Of a stretch of 64,000 nt of DNA, positions 11,458 to 28,494 are shown in pieces (position 1 is the first letter of the stretch; every line of letters begins with the position of its first letter). The translations under genes and the position numbers were made by a program. The notes under the pieces were generated by a model, which was not told the DNA's origin, ran no database searches, and worked only from the letters and a program-made list of their open reading frames with translations. Origin of the DNA: Lichtheimia corymbifera B2541 (taxonomy: Eukaryota; Mucoromycota; Mucoromycetes; Mucorales; Lichtheimiaceae); contig JNEU01000825.1 of the NCBI GenBank assembly GCA_000697475.1, positions 1 through 64,000 on the forward strand, in the 5' to 3' direction.

Positions 11458-13212
11458 TGTTGGTGCTGTAAAAAGAGATGGGAATAAAAAGAGACAAAAG
11501 GTGCTGTTGCTCTGGGCCCTGGGTATGGATTCTTTATATACACACCCACTTTGTGGATAAGGGTCGAACGTACTACTACATTCCCTGCCCTTTTCTCCAT
11601 CATATATACACTCACACGTTTGTTTACTCCTTTTGCACCCGCCAAATGATTTCAAGGGTCCTCTCTTTATCATCTTTTTATCAACGCTTTTAAGTAAATT
11701 TTTGGGAGGATCGGCAGATTTACCATAAAACTGTCAGCCTAGAATCATCAAGACGATGATAGAGTCGCTCTATGTCTTTGATGCTATCAAAAATAAGAAA
11801 AAAATGGAATGGCACATGTGTTTATTGCGACTCGTGCCATTGGTAAGATCGCGTGCGCAACATATTATATGTGGATTCTGAGCATGCCAATATTTTGTCT
11901 AGTTGGCATTATCCATCTCTTGACGTGTTTCCTTTTAACCCCGATTTCCTTGTTCTTTGTTCCTTTGTGATCTCCTATTCCATAGCCTCTGGGTGATTTG
12001 TGGTGATGGTGATGGTGGGGGGATTCATTGTACACCTTTGTCTCTATGCTTATCCCCCTGTTGGAGAAGCTATACACCCTGTCTTTCTATAGCAAAGGCT
12101 CAGCCCAATTGTTTCATCCAACATTTCCCCTCCCGTCTTTGGCGCATATAAAACGAGTAACAATGAGCTACTATGAAAGAGCGTTACAGTGGTGTGAAAT
12201 GGGGACTGTAATGCTCCTTGCACGCCAATCCCCCTTCACAGTAATTATCCTCCCTTTGTTGGTAATCATTGTGTATCCATTTTAGGTTTACCATGCAAAT
12301 GGGCATCCACCACAACAAGAAAAAGAAATGAAAACTTTTGCCTCCTAGATACAGACGTCTCTCATGACGATTTACCTAGGACCACAAAGTAACTCCTCAC
12401 GCTCAATACAGTGCCAACAAGTCGGTTTGGAAGAAAAAGAGAGTAGGAGGCATCCTTTGAATGATGCACGTCTAGTAATAAATGGGGCAACAACATCATC
12501 ATGGGTGCATCATAGAGCAATATGCGAGCTTTTTCTTTTTTAGCCTTGCATGAAAAAGGAAGAATATGGTTTCTCCAGAATGTTTCCTTACGTGATTGAC
12601 ATTTATGCATTGGGTTACACACGTTCATGCACACCATCAACGCACTCCTTTCTTATACCCAACGCCTTCTCCTCCTATTGCAGCAGCAGCAACATCGCAG
12701 TAGCATGATGGTAGTGCCCTTTATCATCGCCTTAATAGGGACATGTAATGGGATAGTAGCCTCCAGGAGCGATAAAGGGCGATAGATGAAAAAAGGATTA
12801 TACCATAACATGACATTTGCTCCTGCTCTTGCACTCCTTTTGCATCTACTGCCATGGTTGCGAGTGGTATCTGCCACCGCATGTCTGCATTGGACAAGAC
12901 AACAAGAGCATAATAATTTAGCAGCAGCCTCGTATTTGAATTATATACTATGCTATCCCCTGAGATGCCTTGCATCCAAACAACGTGCTATGGTAATCAA
13001 GGTGCGTTCATTTTTTAGCCATCTTGCAGAACTGAGTAACATGAAACATTGCTCATGCGGTGTTTGGATGGTACCTGATTTTGGCTTGTTTGGATATACC
13101 AGCCATCAGCACATGGGGTGCTGGTCACATTGCCTTCCTTCCAGACATTATAAACATATACATATGCCCATATGATAAAAAGGAAAGGCGTAAGCATAGC
13201 GCAAACGGCCAT
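11458..13212. other. Gene-free interval before the tRNA
   Basis: About 1.75 kb with no supported coding gene. It should contain the promoter of the ankyrin gene (minus strand) at its left end. The frames present are short and without recognisable motifs. A short GAT/CAC-rich patch lies near 12001-12020. Confidence 0.4.
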
Positions 13213-13284
13213 TGCCACTTGTGCGGATCGAACACACGACTTTTGCTTTACGAGAGCAACACTCTACCACTGAGTTAAAGTGGC
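13213..13284 (-). tRNA. tRNA-Thr, anticodon CGT
   Basis: On the minus strand the cloverleaf folds fully. The acceptor stem is GCCACTT/AAGTGGC with discriminator A at 13213. The D stem is ACTC/GAGT. The anticodon stem is TTGCT/AGCAA with loop CTCGTAA, so the anticodon is CGT and reads ACG (Thr). The T stem is GTGTG/CGCAC with loop TTCGATC. The internal B box GTTCGATCC is intact. No intron is present. A run of five T's 31 bases downstream (13181-13177) can terminate RNA polymerase III. Confidence 0.95.
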
Positions 13285-13615
13285 CACAACAAGGCGTTTG
13301 GGAATGGTAACAAGGCCCCCGGACCTTCCTCATTTGTTGTTGTTGTTATTTATACTACATCAACAAAGAGAACAACGAAAACAAGCATCATCATGCAGCC
13401 AATATAGGGTGGTGAAAACGGCATCACTTTATGGGAGCTCAGTGTCTAGCAATTTTAAAAAGTTGAGCAAGCAATTATGGGACCCACACATTACACTTGG
13501 TATGAGAATGGATTATTACAAAATGAAGAAAAGGAGAGGGATTTATATAAGAAAGCAAATTAGTGGTGGCTGGGAAAAGGTAAATATGTATAAAGTGATG
13601 AATGGATGAAATGCA
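13285..13615. other. Short intergenic spacer between tRNA and the BAR-SH3 gene
   Basis: Contains the upstream flank of the tRNA and the 3' flank of the BAR-SH3 gene. Nothing else was recognised. Confidence 0.35.
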
Positions 13616-15271
13616 TTAATGGGGTTGCTCGTTCGAAAGCTTGCTAAGGGATCGGGCGTGTTGGTGCATCGAGGCATCTTGTCGTAGTGAAGCATCCTTG
13701 ATAGGGAGTGGTGGTGGAGGAATATCAACAGCAGAGTCTAATGGTTCGGTGTAATTGACTGGAAAAATGCCCTTTAGCGTTTGCCCATCGGTTGTGGTAA
13801 GTTCGCCTAGCCACCATCCTTGATTGATTTCTTCAAGCACAGTAATGATATCACCCGATGTAAACGATAAATCCTCAGGATGCTCCCCATTGAAATCGTA
13901 TAGGGCCTTACGACGGGTGTTTGCTAGAATGCTTGACACTTTGGCTATTCACAATAGATATACCATGAGCCTTTATTACATACACGCAACACACCGTGAG
14001 ATGATACTTACACATTTTCCGTTCACGCTCATCATGACTCTCCATCGAAGCTGCCGATTCCTCGCTACTTGGTTCATAAGAGTGTTCGGATACACAGGGT
14101 CGTTTTGGTTCATTCCCTTCAATGATGGATGGTGTATATGCAGAGCTGGCGATAGAAGATGGTTTGGGGTGTTGGGTAGCTGTAGTTGTAGGTGTAGTAG
14201 TAGTGTTGTTGTTATGCTGGTCGGTATGGGATGGTGGTAAAAGAGAATTGGTTGGCATTGTTGGATTTGCACTTTTGGTGGAGGATCGTTCATATGCCGA
14301 ATCAGTTGATATACGTTTAGTGTCTTGTATTGCTGGCATGGGCGGTGGTGGTGCTTGCAAAATGTCTTGATTTCCTCGTTCATCGTCTTCGTCATCATCA
14401 TCCTCAGCGCCATCAGGCCATCTTGATTGAACATCCTTCAACATCTCGACGGCTTTCATGTAACAATCAAGCTGAGCATCAAGAAAGTTCCTCAAAGCGA
14501 CACGATGTTGTTCCTAATCCATCCCTCTATAAGCATCCCATCCTATCCAGCTTTTAATAGTACATACCTTGTATTCATCCAATTGCACCATTTGACGTAG
14601 TAATTCGCTTTCAGTTTCCTCGTATTTGATTCTAGATTGTTGTAGCAATTGTTCCAATTGAGGCTTCTCCTTTTTGGCCTTTTGCAAACGACTGAGGTTG
14701 GCAGCATAATCGAGTCGTCGCATTTCCAATTTCCTGCGAATCTCGAGATAATCCTTGTAGCATTCTCGGCTGTCTCGGAGCAACCGAAGGTAATTATTGT
14801 TGAGCTGCTCTGTCAAAATATCCATGTGGCCAGAGATTTGAGTTTCGGCATGACCCAGGCTAATCAATGAAGTTGCTATGATACACACACGTGAGCATTC
14901 TCTGTCTCGCAGTAGTAGTAGAATGCATACCTAGCTTGGGAGAGTTCTCTGCAATCTCTTCACCATGACGTATCCACGAATCGCCGATCGCTTCCAACGG
15001 ACGACATTTCAGACGTGGGTCTTGCACTGACGTTTTACGCTTGGACAATTGCGCGTAGGAAAGCTTGACACTTTGGTACATGCGTTCGAACCCATCGTGC
15101 CATTGCTCTGTTTGGTCTTCGAGTTGTTGAATGTCCTCGGTTTGCAAAGTAGGTTTGGCAGCACCCAACCGCTCGCCAGTCCACTAGATGAGAAACCAAC
15201 CCCCATTGAGTCAATGTATAAACTTTTTGTTTGTTACCTACCTGTTTAAAACGGCCCAAATTTTTGAGCAT
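13616..15271 (-). CDS. BAR-domain protein with C-terminal SH3 domain
   Basis: Five exons (15271-15242, 15183-14931, 14875-14568, 14513-14012, 13944-13616) give 473 residues. The first exon codes only MLKNLGRFKQ. Residues ~10-235 are an all-helical BAR-type domain (KRKTSVQDPRLKCRPLEAIG, NYLRLLRDSRECYKDYLEIR, ETESELLRQMVQLDEY) expected to dimerise into a crescent that senses or bends membranes. An acidic stretch and a Ser/Thr/Asn-rich linker with PPPPMPA follow. The SH3 domain is near the end: ALYDFNGEHPEDLSF, GDIITVL, WWLGEL and GIFPVNY give the ALYDF, WW and P-x2-Y signature that binds proline-rich partners. This build fits endocytic or actin-linked adaptors. It is not clearly Rvs167 itself. 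It is divergent to the V-ATPase gene across about 1 kb. Confidence 0.87.
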
Positions 15272-16304
15272 AAGGTGTGTGAGTTGTGTATGTGCAGTAT
15301 GTGTGTTAAAGAGGAAAGGGATCTGCAAACGGAAAGAAGCCGACTGTAAAGCGGAGAACAAGGATCGGCTTTTTTTTTTTTGTAATGTGCTATGTGCACT
15401 TGAAAGATCAACGTGGACGATTGCTTTTTGGCTGGAACAATCAACCATTATCCATGCAATCATTCATTTTAGCGAGTTAATTAGGGAACAGCTCTTTGTG
15501 GTCATTATCATCATCCTTATTACCCAGACAACTGCTATTGCTTCATCAACATCACACGCATGGATAAGCCATGTGAGATATAATATAGACATTGATTCTC
15601 ATGTGCATTGGTTCTTGTGGTCATGAAAAAAGGGTGCTGATATTGCATCATTGGTTCTAGCTAGCTGATTGCGGCCAATTGAGAAACACGTGTTGGATAA
15701 TCCTCAAATAGAAGCAGCAGCTGGAGCAGGAATTCCCGAGCTGCAGGCACATACGTATTGGTTTATGCCATGTTGATTGTGTCCTTCTTGGCAATATCCG
15801 TACCCTTTGTTCAGCCTTTCTTATTATTAGACCATGACACGAGTCAATCCTCGACTACTACAACTAAACTTTAGAGTGGCCGGTTAAATCTACGGAGCAG
15901 TCTCATCAAGTTTATAATGTTCCCCAACGAGTATATACTCATTGTTCTTCTTGAAGGACCCCGTTGCTATAGTAACAGATGATGGTTGCTATGATGTTGC
16001 TACTGCTGTTGTTGCGGAGGTTTCCTTCCGAAAAAGCATTGATGATCATTACTGATTAATGGATGAATGAAAAAGTGTCAAGGGGTAGTATATGGTATTC
16101 GAAATGGTATTTATGCAAAAAAAAAGACGAGACCTTTGTTGACCAAAAGCAGATGATGATGAAACGCGAAAGCTTGACTTGGGCGTTGTTGTCGTTGACG
16201 CCTGGTTGTCGGGGTTTGGTATGAGAGGTTGGTGCAGCTACCAGGCGACGAGCGGCCGTATTACTTGCCTGCTCTTTCTGCCTATACGCACTAGAACGCT
16301 CACA
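15272..16304. promoter_or_regulatory. Divergent promoter region between BAR-SH3 and V-ATPase subunit a genes
   Basis: About 1 kb separates the two start codons. It contains a CCAAT box (15673-15677) close to a CACGTG E-box (15685-15690), a spacing that could bind HAP-type and bHLH factors. No coding gene is supported inside. Function of the two boxes is inferred from their consensus only. Confidence 0.4.
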
Positions 16305-19576
<3,272 letters not shown>

Positions 19577-19707
19577 AAAAAACCCCAGTAGTCAAAATAA
19601 ACATACGCCGCACATGTGCTTTTATCTGTACAATCACACTTTTTTCTTTGGATCGAATTTTTTGTCTTTATATATGGATGGAGTAAATGGTAATGAATGA
19701 ATGCTAT

Positions 19708-21737
19708 CTATATTTGAGCAAAACCAAAACGAGAGCATTTGCGCATGGGCGTTTCGAAAAGAGAACCAGTGGAGCGTAGGATTTGATGCGTGAAAGGGTT
19801 AAAGGTGCCAGTATAGCTGTGCGTGGGTGTTGCATTGGTGAGAAACTCCAAAGCGCTGATGCCAGCATCTTCATCATTGTTGGTGTCATCATTGTCTTGA
19901 ATCTCCTTTGTTGTATTTGGTTCACCGCCATCATCCTCATTATCATCATGCAAAGCACTGACACCGACTGGCATATCCTCTTGGTCTGTAGCTGTTGTCC
20001 TTGATAATGAGCACACCTCGTTTAATGCATCACCAAGTACGAATCCAATCAAGCCGTCAAGATAGAAAGGTGAATTGCCATTGATCATACCCTCACCGTT
20101 GCCGACTACTGTAACATCATTTTGCTCAGGTAAAGTGGATGGTGTGGCAGGGCGTGATCCGTTGCTACTGCTTTCACTCTTCATTTGCTCTTTTCGCTTT
20201 TTCTTTTCAATCTTGCGCTTTGCCGCTGCCGATGCTTGTTGCTGTTGCTGTTGTTGTTTCTGTGCTGCTGCTGCTGCCACGGCGACAGCCAAGGGTGGAC
20301 CAAAGTTGTCAGGTGTCAATGATCGTTCTGGCAATCCACCCGATTTCATCACAGGTGTTGAAGGTCCACTACCACCCGCCTTGGCCCAAGAGGCTGTTGC
20401 TGGAAGTGCAGGTCTGTTGTCGTCATCTTGATCACCTCCCACACTTGCTGGTTTGGTTGTAACTGCGGTCGTGGATGAAGATTCAGGTCGTGCCGATTTG
20501 TATGAGATGGTGGCTACCGACTCGAGCGTAGCTGGTTTTCGTCCTCCTCCTCCTGCTCCTCCTGCTGCTGCTGAAGATGATTCATTCATCATTGAAGAAG
20601 AACCATGTGCTCGGTGCTCAGCATCCGTTGACATTTGATCACGCATACGATGTTTGCTATTATATCAATTTTCGATCAGCCATTGCTGCTGTTAACATCA
20701 AAAAGAACAACATCCACTTACCCTGTAGCCAACTCCTCTTTTGAAATAGTATCGGCTTCCTCACCAGGTTCATGCAGATACAGGCAGGTTGGATTTGGAC
20801 ATGTCATATTTCGTAGATAATACGTGCAGTACTTTGTGGTACCATAAGATGCCCTACTCATTTCAATCAATATCATGTCTTGTTTCACCATGATGATTTC
20901 TTTCTTACCGTAATATCCTTCCAGCCATGACACTACCGTCCACACCATGAATAGCTTTGGCAGCATCCTCCTTTCGATTGTATGTGACGTAAACAGCAGC
21001 ACTAGGTTGCATCGTGGTCGTACCGCTGGCATTGGAAGTGGGTGCTACAGGTCGTTTGTTGATGACCACTTTGGCGATCTTTCCAAACTGGCCGAAAAAG
21101 TCGGCTGATCGTATAATCTATTCCCATCCATGGTCACTTGCAATTCAAACATCTCCAATGTATATCCAGATCCTACCTCTTCTGTCGCGAGTTTGGGATG
21201 AAGGCCAATAACATAGACAAGGTTCTTTTGCACCACACGCATGTTGGCGAGATGGCGTCGATTGGCAGCCTCCATATCCTTTTGTTGTCGTTCCTTTTCC
21301 TTCTTTTCTCGTTTGATACGTGCAATCCTAAAAGTACATCATCATGATTAGAGATAACGATACTCTCACTAGTTTCCTATACTTACTCATCAGCGCTGAT
21401 AGGTTCAAATTCTGCCATTTGTTCAGAGTATTCTCGTCGACTAAAATAAGCAACGCCTCAAGGTTGTCAGCTGGCGTGTGTATAGTAAGCCTACTACTAC
21501 TACTACTTGCCATGCAGGACATCGTCCATTCAAGTTTTCTCGAATATGGTGCCAGCAAAAACGACAGATCTATCGAAATCATTCAACGTTACTCTGTTGA
21601 TGCCTCTGTTTCGCCCATGCTTGTCCACTCTTTTATACCTGGTAACCGCATGTGCAAGGCCTAAAATTCCGATCGGCAATGTCAAGTTCCTCCATGCAAA
21701 GAGGGCACTCATAGTCTTCTTCATCAGAGTCGAGCAT
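19708..21737 (-). CDS. NOT4: NOT4/CNOT4-type RING E3 ubiquitin ligase of the CCR4-NOT complex
   Basis: Seven exons (21737-21639, 21569-21511, 21440-21387, 21327-21177, 21117-20909, 20853-20722, 20656-19708) give 550 residues (yeast 587). NOT4 adds ubiquitin during mRNA decay and co-translational quality control. The C4C4 RING spans residues 11-53 (YECPLCMEELD, CTCGYQ, ICRFCWHHIRENLNGRCPAC). An RNA-recognition motif lies around 100-185 (NLVYVIGLHPKLATEE, FFGQFGKIAKVVINK). A C3H1 zinc finger follows (KYCTYYLRNMTCPNPTC..H, spacing C-x8-C-x4-C-x3-H). The C-terminal half is Ser/Ala/Gln-rich and unstructured. Intron 2 starts with GC (GCATG|GCAAGT) and splits the codon of the last RING cysteine; no GT donor keeps the frame. 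The start is the ATG just before the RING. Confidence 0.95.
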
Positions 21738-23854
21738 GGTGTAGAATAGGTATAATTGATGGAGAGAAAGAGAATGAGAGAGGAAGAAAGAAAAAAGAGA
21801 GAGAATGAGTTTGAGAGCAAGGGAGTTTCACACAAAGTAGTGAAAAAGGGGTTAAAGGCAAAGGGAAAAACTAGCCCACCCAGAAAACAAGCTGCGTCTT
21901 GTCTCTCCGCTGGTATCATCATTAGCCAAAATTTCATCCTTCTTCATGTACCTGAACTGTTGCAGATGTCAATAAATGTGCAATGTTGGCACAATTGCAT
22001 ATTCAAAAGATAGCTCTATTGCTCAAGAAATAACACGTGAATTTTCTATAACGATTGCTGCTGCTTTTGCTGATTAATATGGGCCATATTATGCCATTTT
22101 TACTCTACAACAACCTTGTAGCGCATTTGTTGATCTACGTCTCGTATTCTTGTCAATCATGGTGCTGTTGAAGCCTTATTCAATGCCTCATAGCAAGAAG
22201 CCACAGCAATAGTGAGAAATGACAAAAGCCGCGTGGCGTGTGAAAAGGGTCGCTTGCATAATTTAACATGTCACATGCTCAACTCTAACGTGTTGCTTGG
22301 ATGTAGTCAAGTTAAGGTTTCCGGGCGATGCTCATAGTGGCTACTTGTAGTCAACATGCAAAAGTGCATTCAGATCCAATTAATATGTCAGTGCTTCTGG
22401 GAGCATGGTTCTTGAAAACGATACCGATCACAAGCAACATACATGGAGATCCTTTTGTTGGGTGATCTTTGTTGACTACTTGACCCGGTGCTCCCATAAG
22501 CTTTTATCATTATAGAAGGTGTGTACAGCAATTGGTTTATAAAGGAGAGTACAATCCCAATTGTGTATAGATGCGCGAACCTTTATAAAGGGTCGCATTA
22601 CTCGGACATTCAAAGAATGTAATGTATGTATGCCAAGGACATATTTATGACCTGGTAGATACTAAAGGCGATACTAAAGGTAATACTATGGTTGCTATGG
22701 CAAAGCAAAAAGTACTCGACCAACCAACAGGATACTGGGGATCACACCAAGAGAAGGATATCAATTCGAAAATAAGAGTGAAAGATATAAAAGATGCTCG
22801 ATCATGTCACACACCAATTCACTTATGGCTCAGGTTTGCATGATAGTTTGGTTACCCCAGATCTTCAAATATAGTCTATCATGGTACCACATGTTCCTGG
22901 AATACCCAACCCACGAGAGGCATGTTGTAGATTGACATTGAAGTGATCTTTTCGTTATAGATGCATGGTCATTAGGCCTTTCTCTTTCGATGGCGATCCA
23001 TGTATGATATTGGTGTAGGGTTCAAGAGGTGATTGGATGCAGAGAGTTTCATTTTGTTGGTGATTGCGGAACATCAAGAAAGAAGAACAGTGCTCTTTCT
23101 CCCTCCCCCAAGACCGGGACACTCCGAATTGCGGGCGATATCGCCGCTTGATGGGGAATGACGTTTGGGGTACATGTACAATGCTCGATTCATCATTTCA
23201 ATATAAAGACCATTTAGCCTATCAGCTTCGAGACAATACGATGCGATCCATCATTTGATTTATTTCACCCAAAACGGTACACAGCATATCACTTTGAAAG
23301 GGATTTTACTGATGCATATGCATTTGCGGGATTTAAGTATGGAGAAGCCTTCATCCGGGAGGAGGTTTCAACAAGCTTGAAAGCAAATGGTAACAACGGA
23401 GAAAACAGGATGATATCCATTGTATCCACAAGAAAGTGAGAGGAAACAACATTGTCCTTGGCACATAATTAGATCATCAGTGGGTAGATGGAGGGTGGGT
23501 ATAGCTTCTTTATCGCCATGCAGAATATAGCTGAGTAGTTGTGCAGATGATGATCTTTTATTAAAGGGGGGATATGATTAATGGCACAATGGACTTCTTG
23601 TAAATAATGCATGTGTGTGATTGTGTGATATGTGTGAGTGAGTTGTGTTTGTATGTTTGGCAAAGACATTTCCCTCTATCACCACCGAGCCATTTACACG
23701 GTGCCAACTGCCAAATGCTGTGTAGGCGTGGTAGTTTTGTTGTGTCCGCCCCAAGCATTTTCCCGAGTTTGCCCGACCTATTTTTTTCCAAGGCTCGTAG
23801 TTAACAAACACACCTCTCTTCCTTACAACCACTCTCTCCACACACACATTCACC
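21738..23854. other. Gene-free interval between NOT4 and LPD1
   Basis: About 2.1 kb containing the NOT4 promoter (left) and the LPD1 promoter (right). No coding gene is supported. Small features are an imperfect palindrome around TTTATAAA (22572-22593) and a GATACTAAAGG repeat (two copies, 22660-22681). CT/CA-rich sequence just before 23855 is typical leader sequence. Confidence 0.4.
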
Positions 23855-25777
<1,923 letters not shown>

Positions 25778-25983
25778 ACATCCTCATCCCCTCTATTTTA
25801 CTCGATCCACACAATCATACTTCATCAACAATGAAAAAAGACGCAAATATACGATCTCCGCTGTTTTATATAATGTATATTTCAAGCATTGTGTACAATA
25901 TCAGATTCATGAATGGTTTCAGGATTGCCGGCAGTATCAAAGGCAGGCAAATCAAAATGCTATGTGTGGGTGTGTTAATGGGA

Positions 25984-26880
25984 TCAATGGATGGGATGGA
26001 TGGTATGCGGTTTTTTTCCCTTTACCTCTGGATTGAATTCAGCCATCGAATCGAGTACCAAAGTTGCACCGTGGGAATCCACATCACCAGCAATAGCGCG
26101 CAGGTTACTATCAGGGATCCATACCACCTAATCACCAAGAATAGTCAGCTACGTTGTTGTCATGGTTACCTAAGGCGACTTACATGCATATGAGCGTTGC
26201 GACCCGCTTCCACACCATTGGTAGCATCCTCAAAGACAAGACAGTTATCAGCAGATGGATTACCAAGTCTCTTTTGTGCTGCCAAAAATAAATCGGGCGC
26301 AGGTTTGCCTTGCTTGATATCGTCATCATCACCACAGACAATGTAATCGAACAATGAAAACAGCTCTTTGTTGCGGGAAGTCTTGAGCAAGAACTTTTCA
26401 CGGCTGGAGGATGTAGCAACAGCCATAGGAACCTTGTGCTTGTACAAGTGTCGGATCAAACGTTCAACACCAGGCAAAGGTTTCACCAAAGGAAAGCGTT
26501 CTTCGTGTAATTGAGATGTGATATCAATGTACTCGTCCACTGTCATAGGGAGCTTGTATTCGTCTACGACCATAGCAGCCGACTAGAGTAGGAAAAGGAG
26601 GAGGAGGAGTCAGGCTCACTGTACGCTTTACTACATTTGCTCGTCAATGGTGTGCGTACTTCATTGCCAGTTCTGCCCATGAGCTTGCTCTTGAACTCCC
26701 AACTGAACTTGATGCCATTCGCATACTTGTCGAGAATCTCCTGGGTCACTTCGGTGTAAACACGTTCTGTGTCGAGCAACAGCCCATCCTGATAATAATG
26801 ATCCCATTTTAGAATGATATCTATATAAACCTTTTTTAATTCTTTACCATATCAAAGATACAATGTGTAATACGCGGCAT
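25984..26880 (-). CDS. HAD-superfamily phosphatase, HDHD1/pseudouridine-5'-phosphatase-like
   Basis: Four exons (26880-26848, 26788-26660, 26582-26184, 26127-25984), all joined in phase 0, give 234 residues. HAD motif I is FDMDGLLLDTE with the nucleophile Asp and acid/base Asp; intron 1 cuts between DM and DG. Motif II is VATSSSREKF, the motif III lysine is in QGKPAPDLFLAAQKRLG, and motif IV is VFEDATNGVEAG. The cap helix bundle between motifs I and II and the ending VVWIPDSNL...ATLVLDSMAEF match the HDHD1 / GS1-like branch, which dephosphorylates pseudouridine 5'-phosphate and related small phosphates. The exact substrate is inferred from family only. The gene is convergent with LPD1 (206 bp between stops) and divergent to the SCI1-family gene (152 bp). 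Confidence 0.9.
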
Positions 26881-27032
26881 GGTGATGATGGTAATTGGCA
26901 GGTAAAAAGTGGGATAGAGAGGGAGAGAGAGGGAAGGTGGTGGCTAATGACTCTATGGCTGGAGCCTAAATATTATCTTGAGGTGACACATCCTTTGAAT
27001 CGCCACGTCTCTTTCATTTTTATGCTATCGAT
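26881..27032. promoter_or_regulatory. Compact bidirectional promoter (152 bp)
   Basis: This is the whole space between the start codons of the HAD phosphatase (minus) and the SCI1-family gene (plus). It contains an AT-rich core AAATATTAT near 26968-26976. Shared control of the two genes is inferred from spacing only. Confidence 0.4.
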
Positions 27033-28108
27033 ATGAGTTCACACAAGCAAGAAAGAAAGCACAAACGAAGCAAGCACGAACGTAGGACTTTTAGCTCTTT
27101 ATCCTTGAACGAATTGGTCCATTCACCCATTCTCTTCGTGTAGCCATCTCCAATGACGACTACTTTGTCAAATCAGCCGAATTCCGCATGTGGCTCAAGG
27201 AAGAAAAGGATCGATACTTTAACGACCTCGACGCTGAAAAGGCTCGTCATTACTTTAAAAAGTTCGTCAAGGCTTGGAACAGAGACGAGTTGGAAGGTAT
27301 CACGTGACATCCACCTTGGTAATGATACCGATCACTCACTTGCATTACAGAAAAGTATTACAGAGGCATCAACTCAGCACAACTATCATCCTCTGACAAC
27401 ACTGGATACAAGTGGTCATTTGCAAAGAAACTGGATCAGCATGAATTGGATTCTGTGAGAGACTCTGTGGATACAATGACTGGTGGTGGACGTCAACAAC
27501 AACGTGGAGGACGGAGGGCACAAGCAGTGGGTCCTTCACGACCACCCACCACAGGCTACGATCAAGTTGGTGAGTTTTATGCGATTCTCTTTTTTAATAC
27601 ACGATTTAATGTTATATCATGACCATGTAGAGGAGGAAGAACGAGAGGAAAGAGAACGTGCAGAACGACGTGCACAGCGCAAAGCCGAATCCAAACGTAA
27701 ACGAGATCGACGAGAGGAATACTTGGATGAAGTTGCTCCCAAAGAAACCGGTCGAGAAGCACAAATGGCAAAGAAACGGGCATTGAACGCATATCACAAG
27801 CGTGAAAGGAGTCCTGATGTCGAGCTGGATGAATCCGATCTTTATGGTGGTGGCGATGATTTTAAGGCTGCGTAAGATCCTTTCGACTTTGATATATAGA
27901 ATTCATGCATATTGATCATGGCTATAATATTAGACTCGCAGCTGAAAAACGACGAGAAGAAAGACGCAAACAGAGATACGAAGAAAAACGGGAACAGCGC
28001 CTTGGACCTGTGCGTGACAAGATGGCCGAATACAAAGCAAAAGAAAGCGCTACCATTGAAATGTTCAAGCAAATGGCAGAGGAGCAACGACGACGAGGAG
28101 CCTTTTAG
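27033..28108 (+). CDS. SCI1-family (style cell-cycle inhibitor 1-like) basic nuclear protein
   Basis: Five exons (27033-27081, 27144-27296, 27351-27569, 27631-27871, 27934-28108) give 278 residues. The N-terminus is Lys/Arg/His-rich (KQERKHKRSKHE), then the conserved block PISNDDYFVKSAEFRMWLKE, KARHYFKKFVKAWNRDELE and YYRGINSAQ. This block matches the eukaryotic family that includes plant SCI1 and unnamed animal and fungal homologs. The middle holds an RGG-like patch and a charged helix rich in Glu/Arg. The C-terminal helix contains EKRREERRKQRYEEKREQRL. The 62-nt first intron was chosen because it restores PISNDDYF; without it the frame stops early. The molecular role of fungal members is unknown; nuclear location and RNA association are inferred from composition. 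Confidence 0.82.
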
Positions 28109-28494
28109 TTATCCATATCAAAAATCTTTTTTCAATAATATATCAATTTCGCTTGTCTATTATTACCATGAATGATAATGAAGGGAGGATGATGGCATTT
28201 GACAACACCTGTCACATGATGACACTCGTTGAAATCTCATAGCCACATTTGTGTTACTGTGTTCCACGTTGAGGGTTTCTGAAGAGAGTTAGCGGGTGTG
28301 GTAAGGTTGATCGTCTATGCGTATCCCTATGTTCCATGATGATACGGATCAAAAGGCAAACTTGTTACGCGAACCCACATCTTTGCCAGCCTCATTTTTC
28401 ACCTTTTTCTTTTTCATCCTCGCAAACCACCCCAACAGCATTACGGCTCGCTTTCCCTTCCTCTCTTTATTATTTAAACATAATCCCATTCCTT
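28109..28494. promoter_or_regulatory. Promoter region of the subtilisin gene
   Basis: Tandem plus-strand spacing of 386 bp. A TATA-like TATTTAAA lies at 28471-28478, about 17-24 bases before the start codon at 28495, preceded by a pyrimidine-rich stretch. Nothing else was recognised. Confidence 0.35.

Noticed and set aside
22572..22593. Palindrome around TTTATAAA
   Set aside because: Imperfect, isolated, and without flanking duplications; not enough for a MITE or origin.
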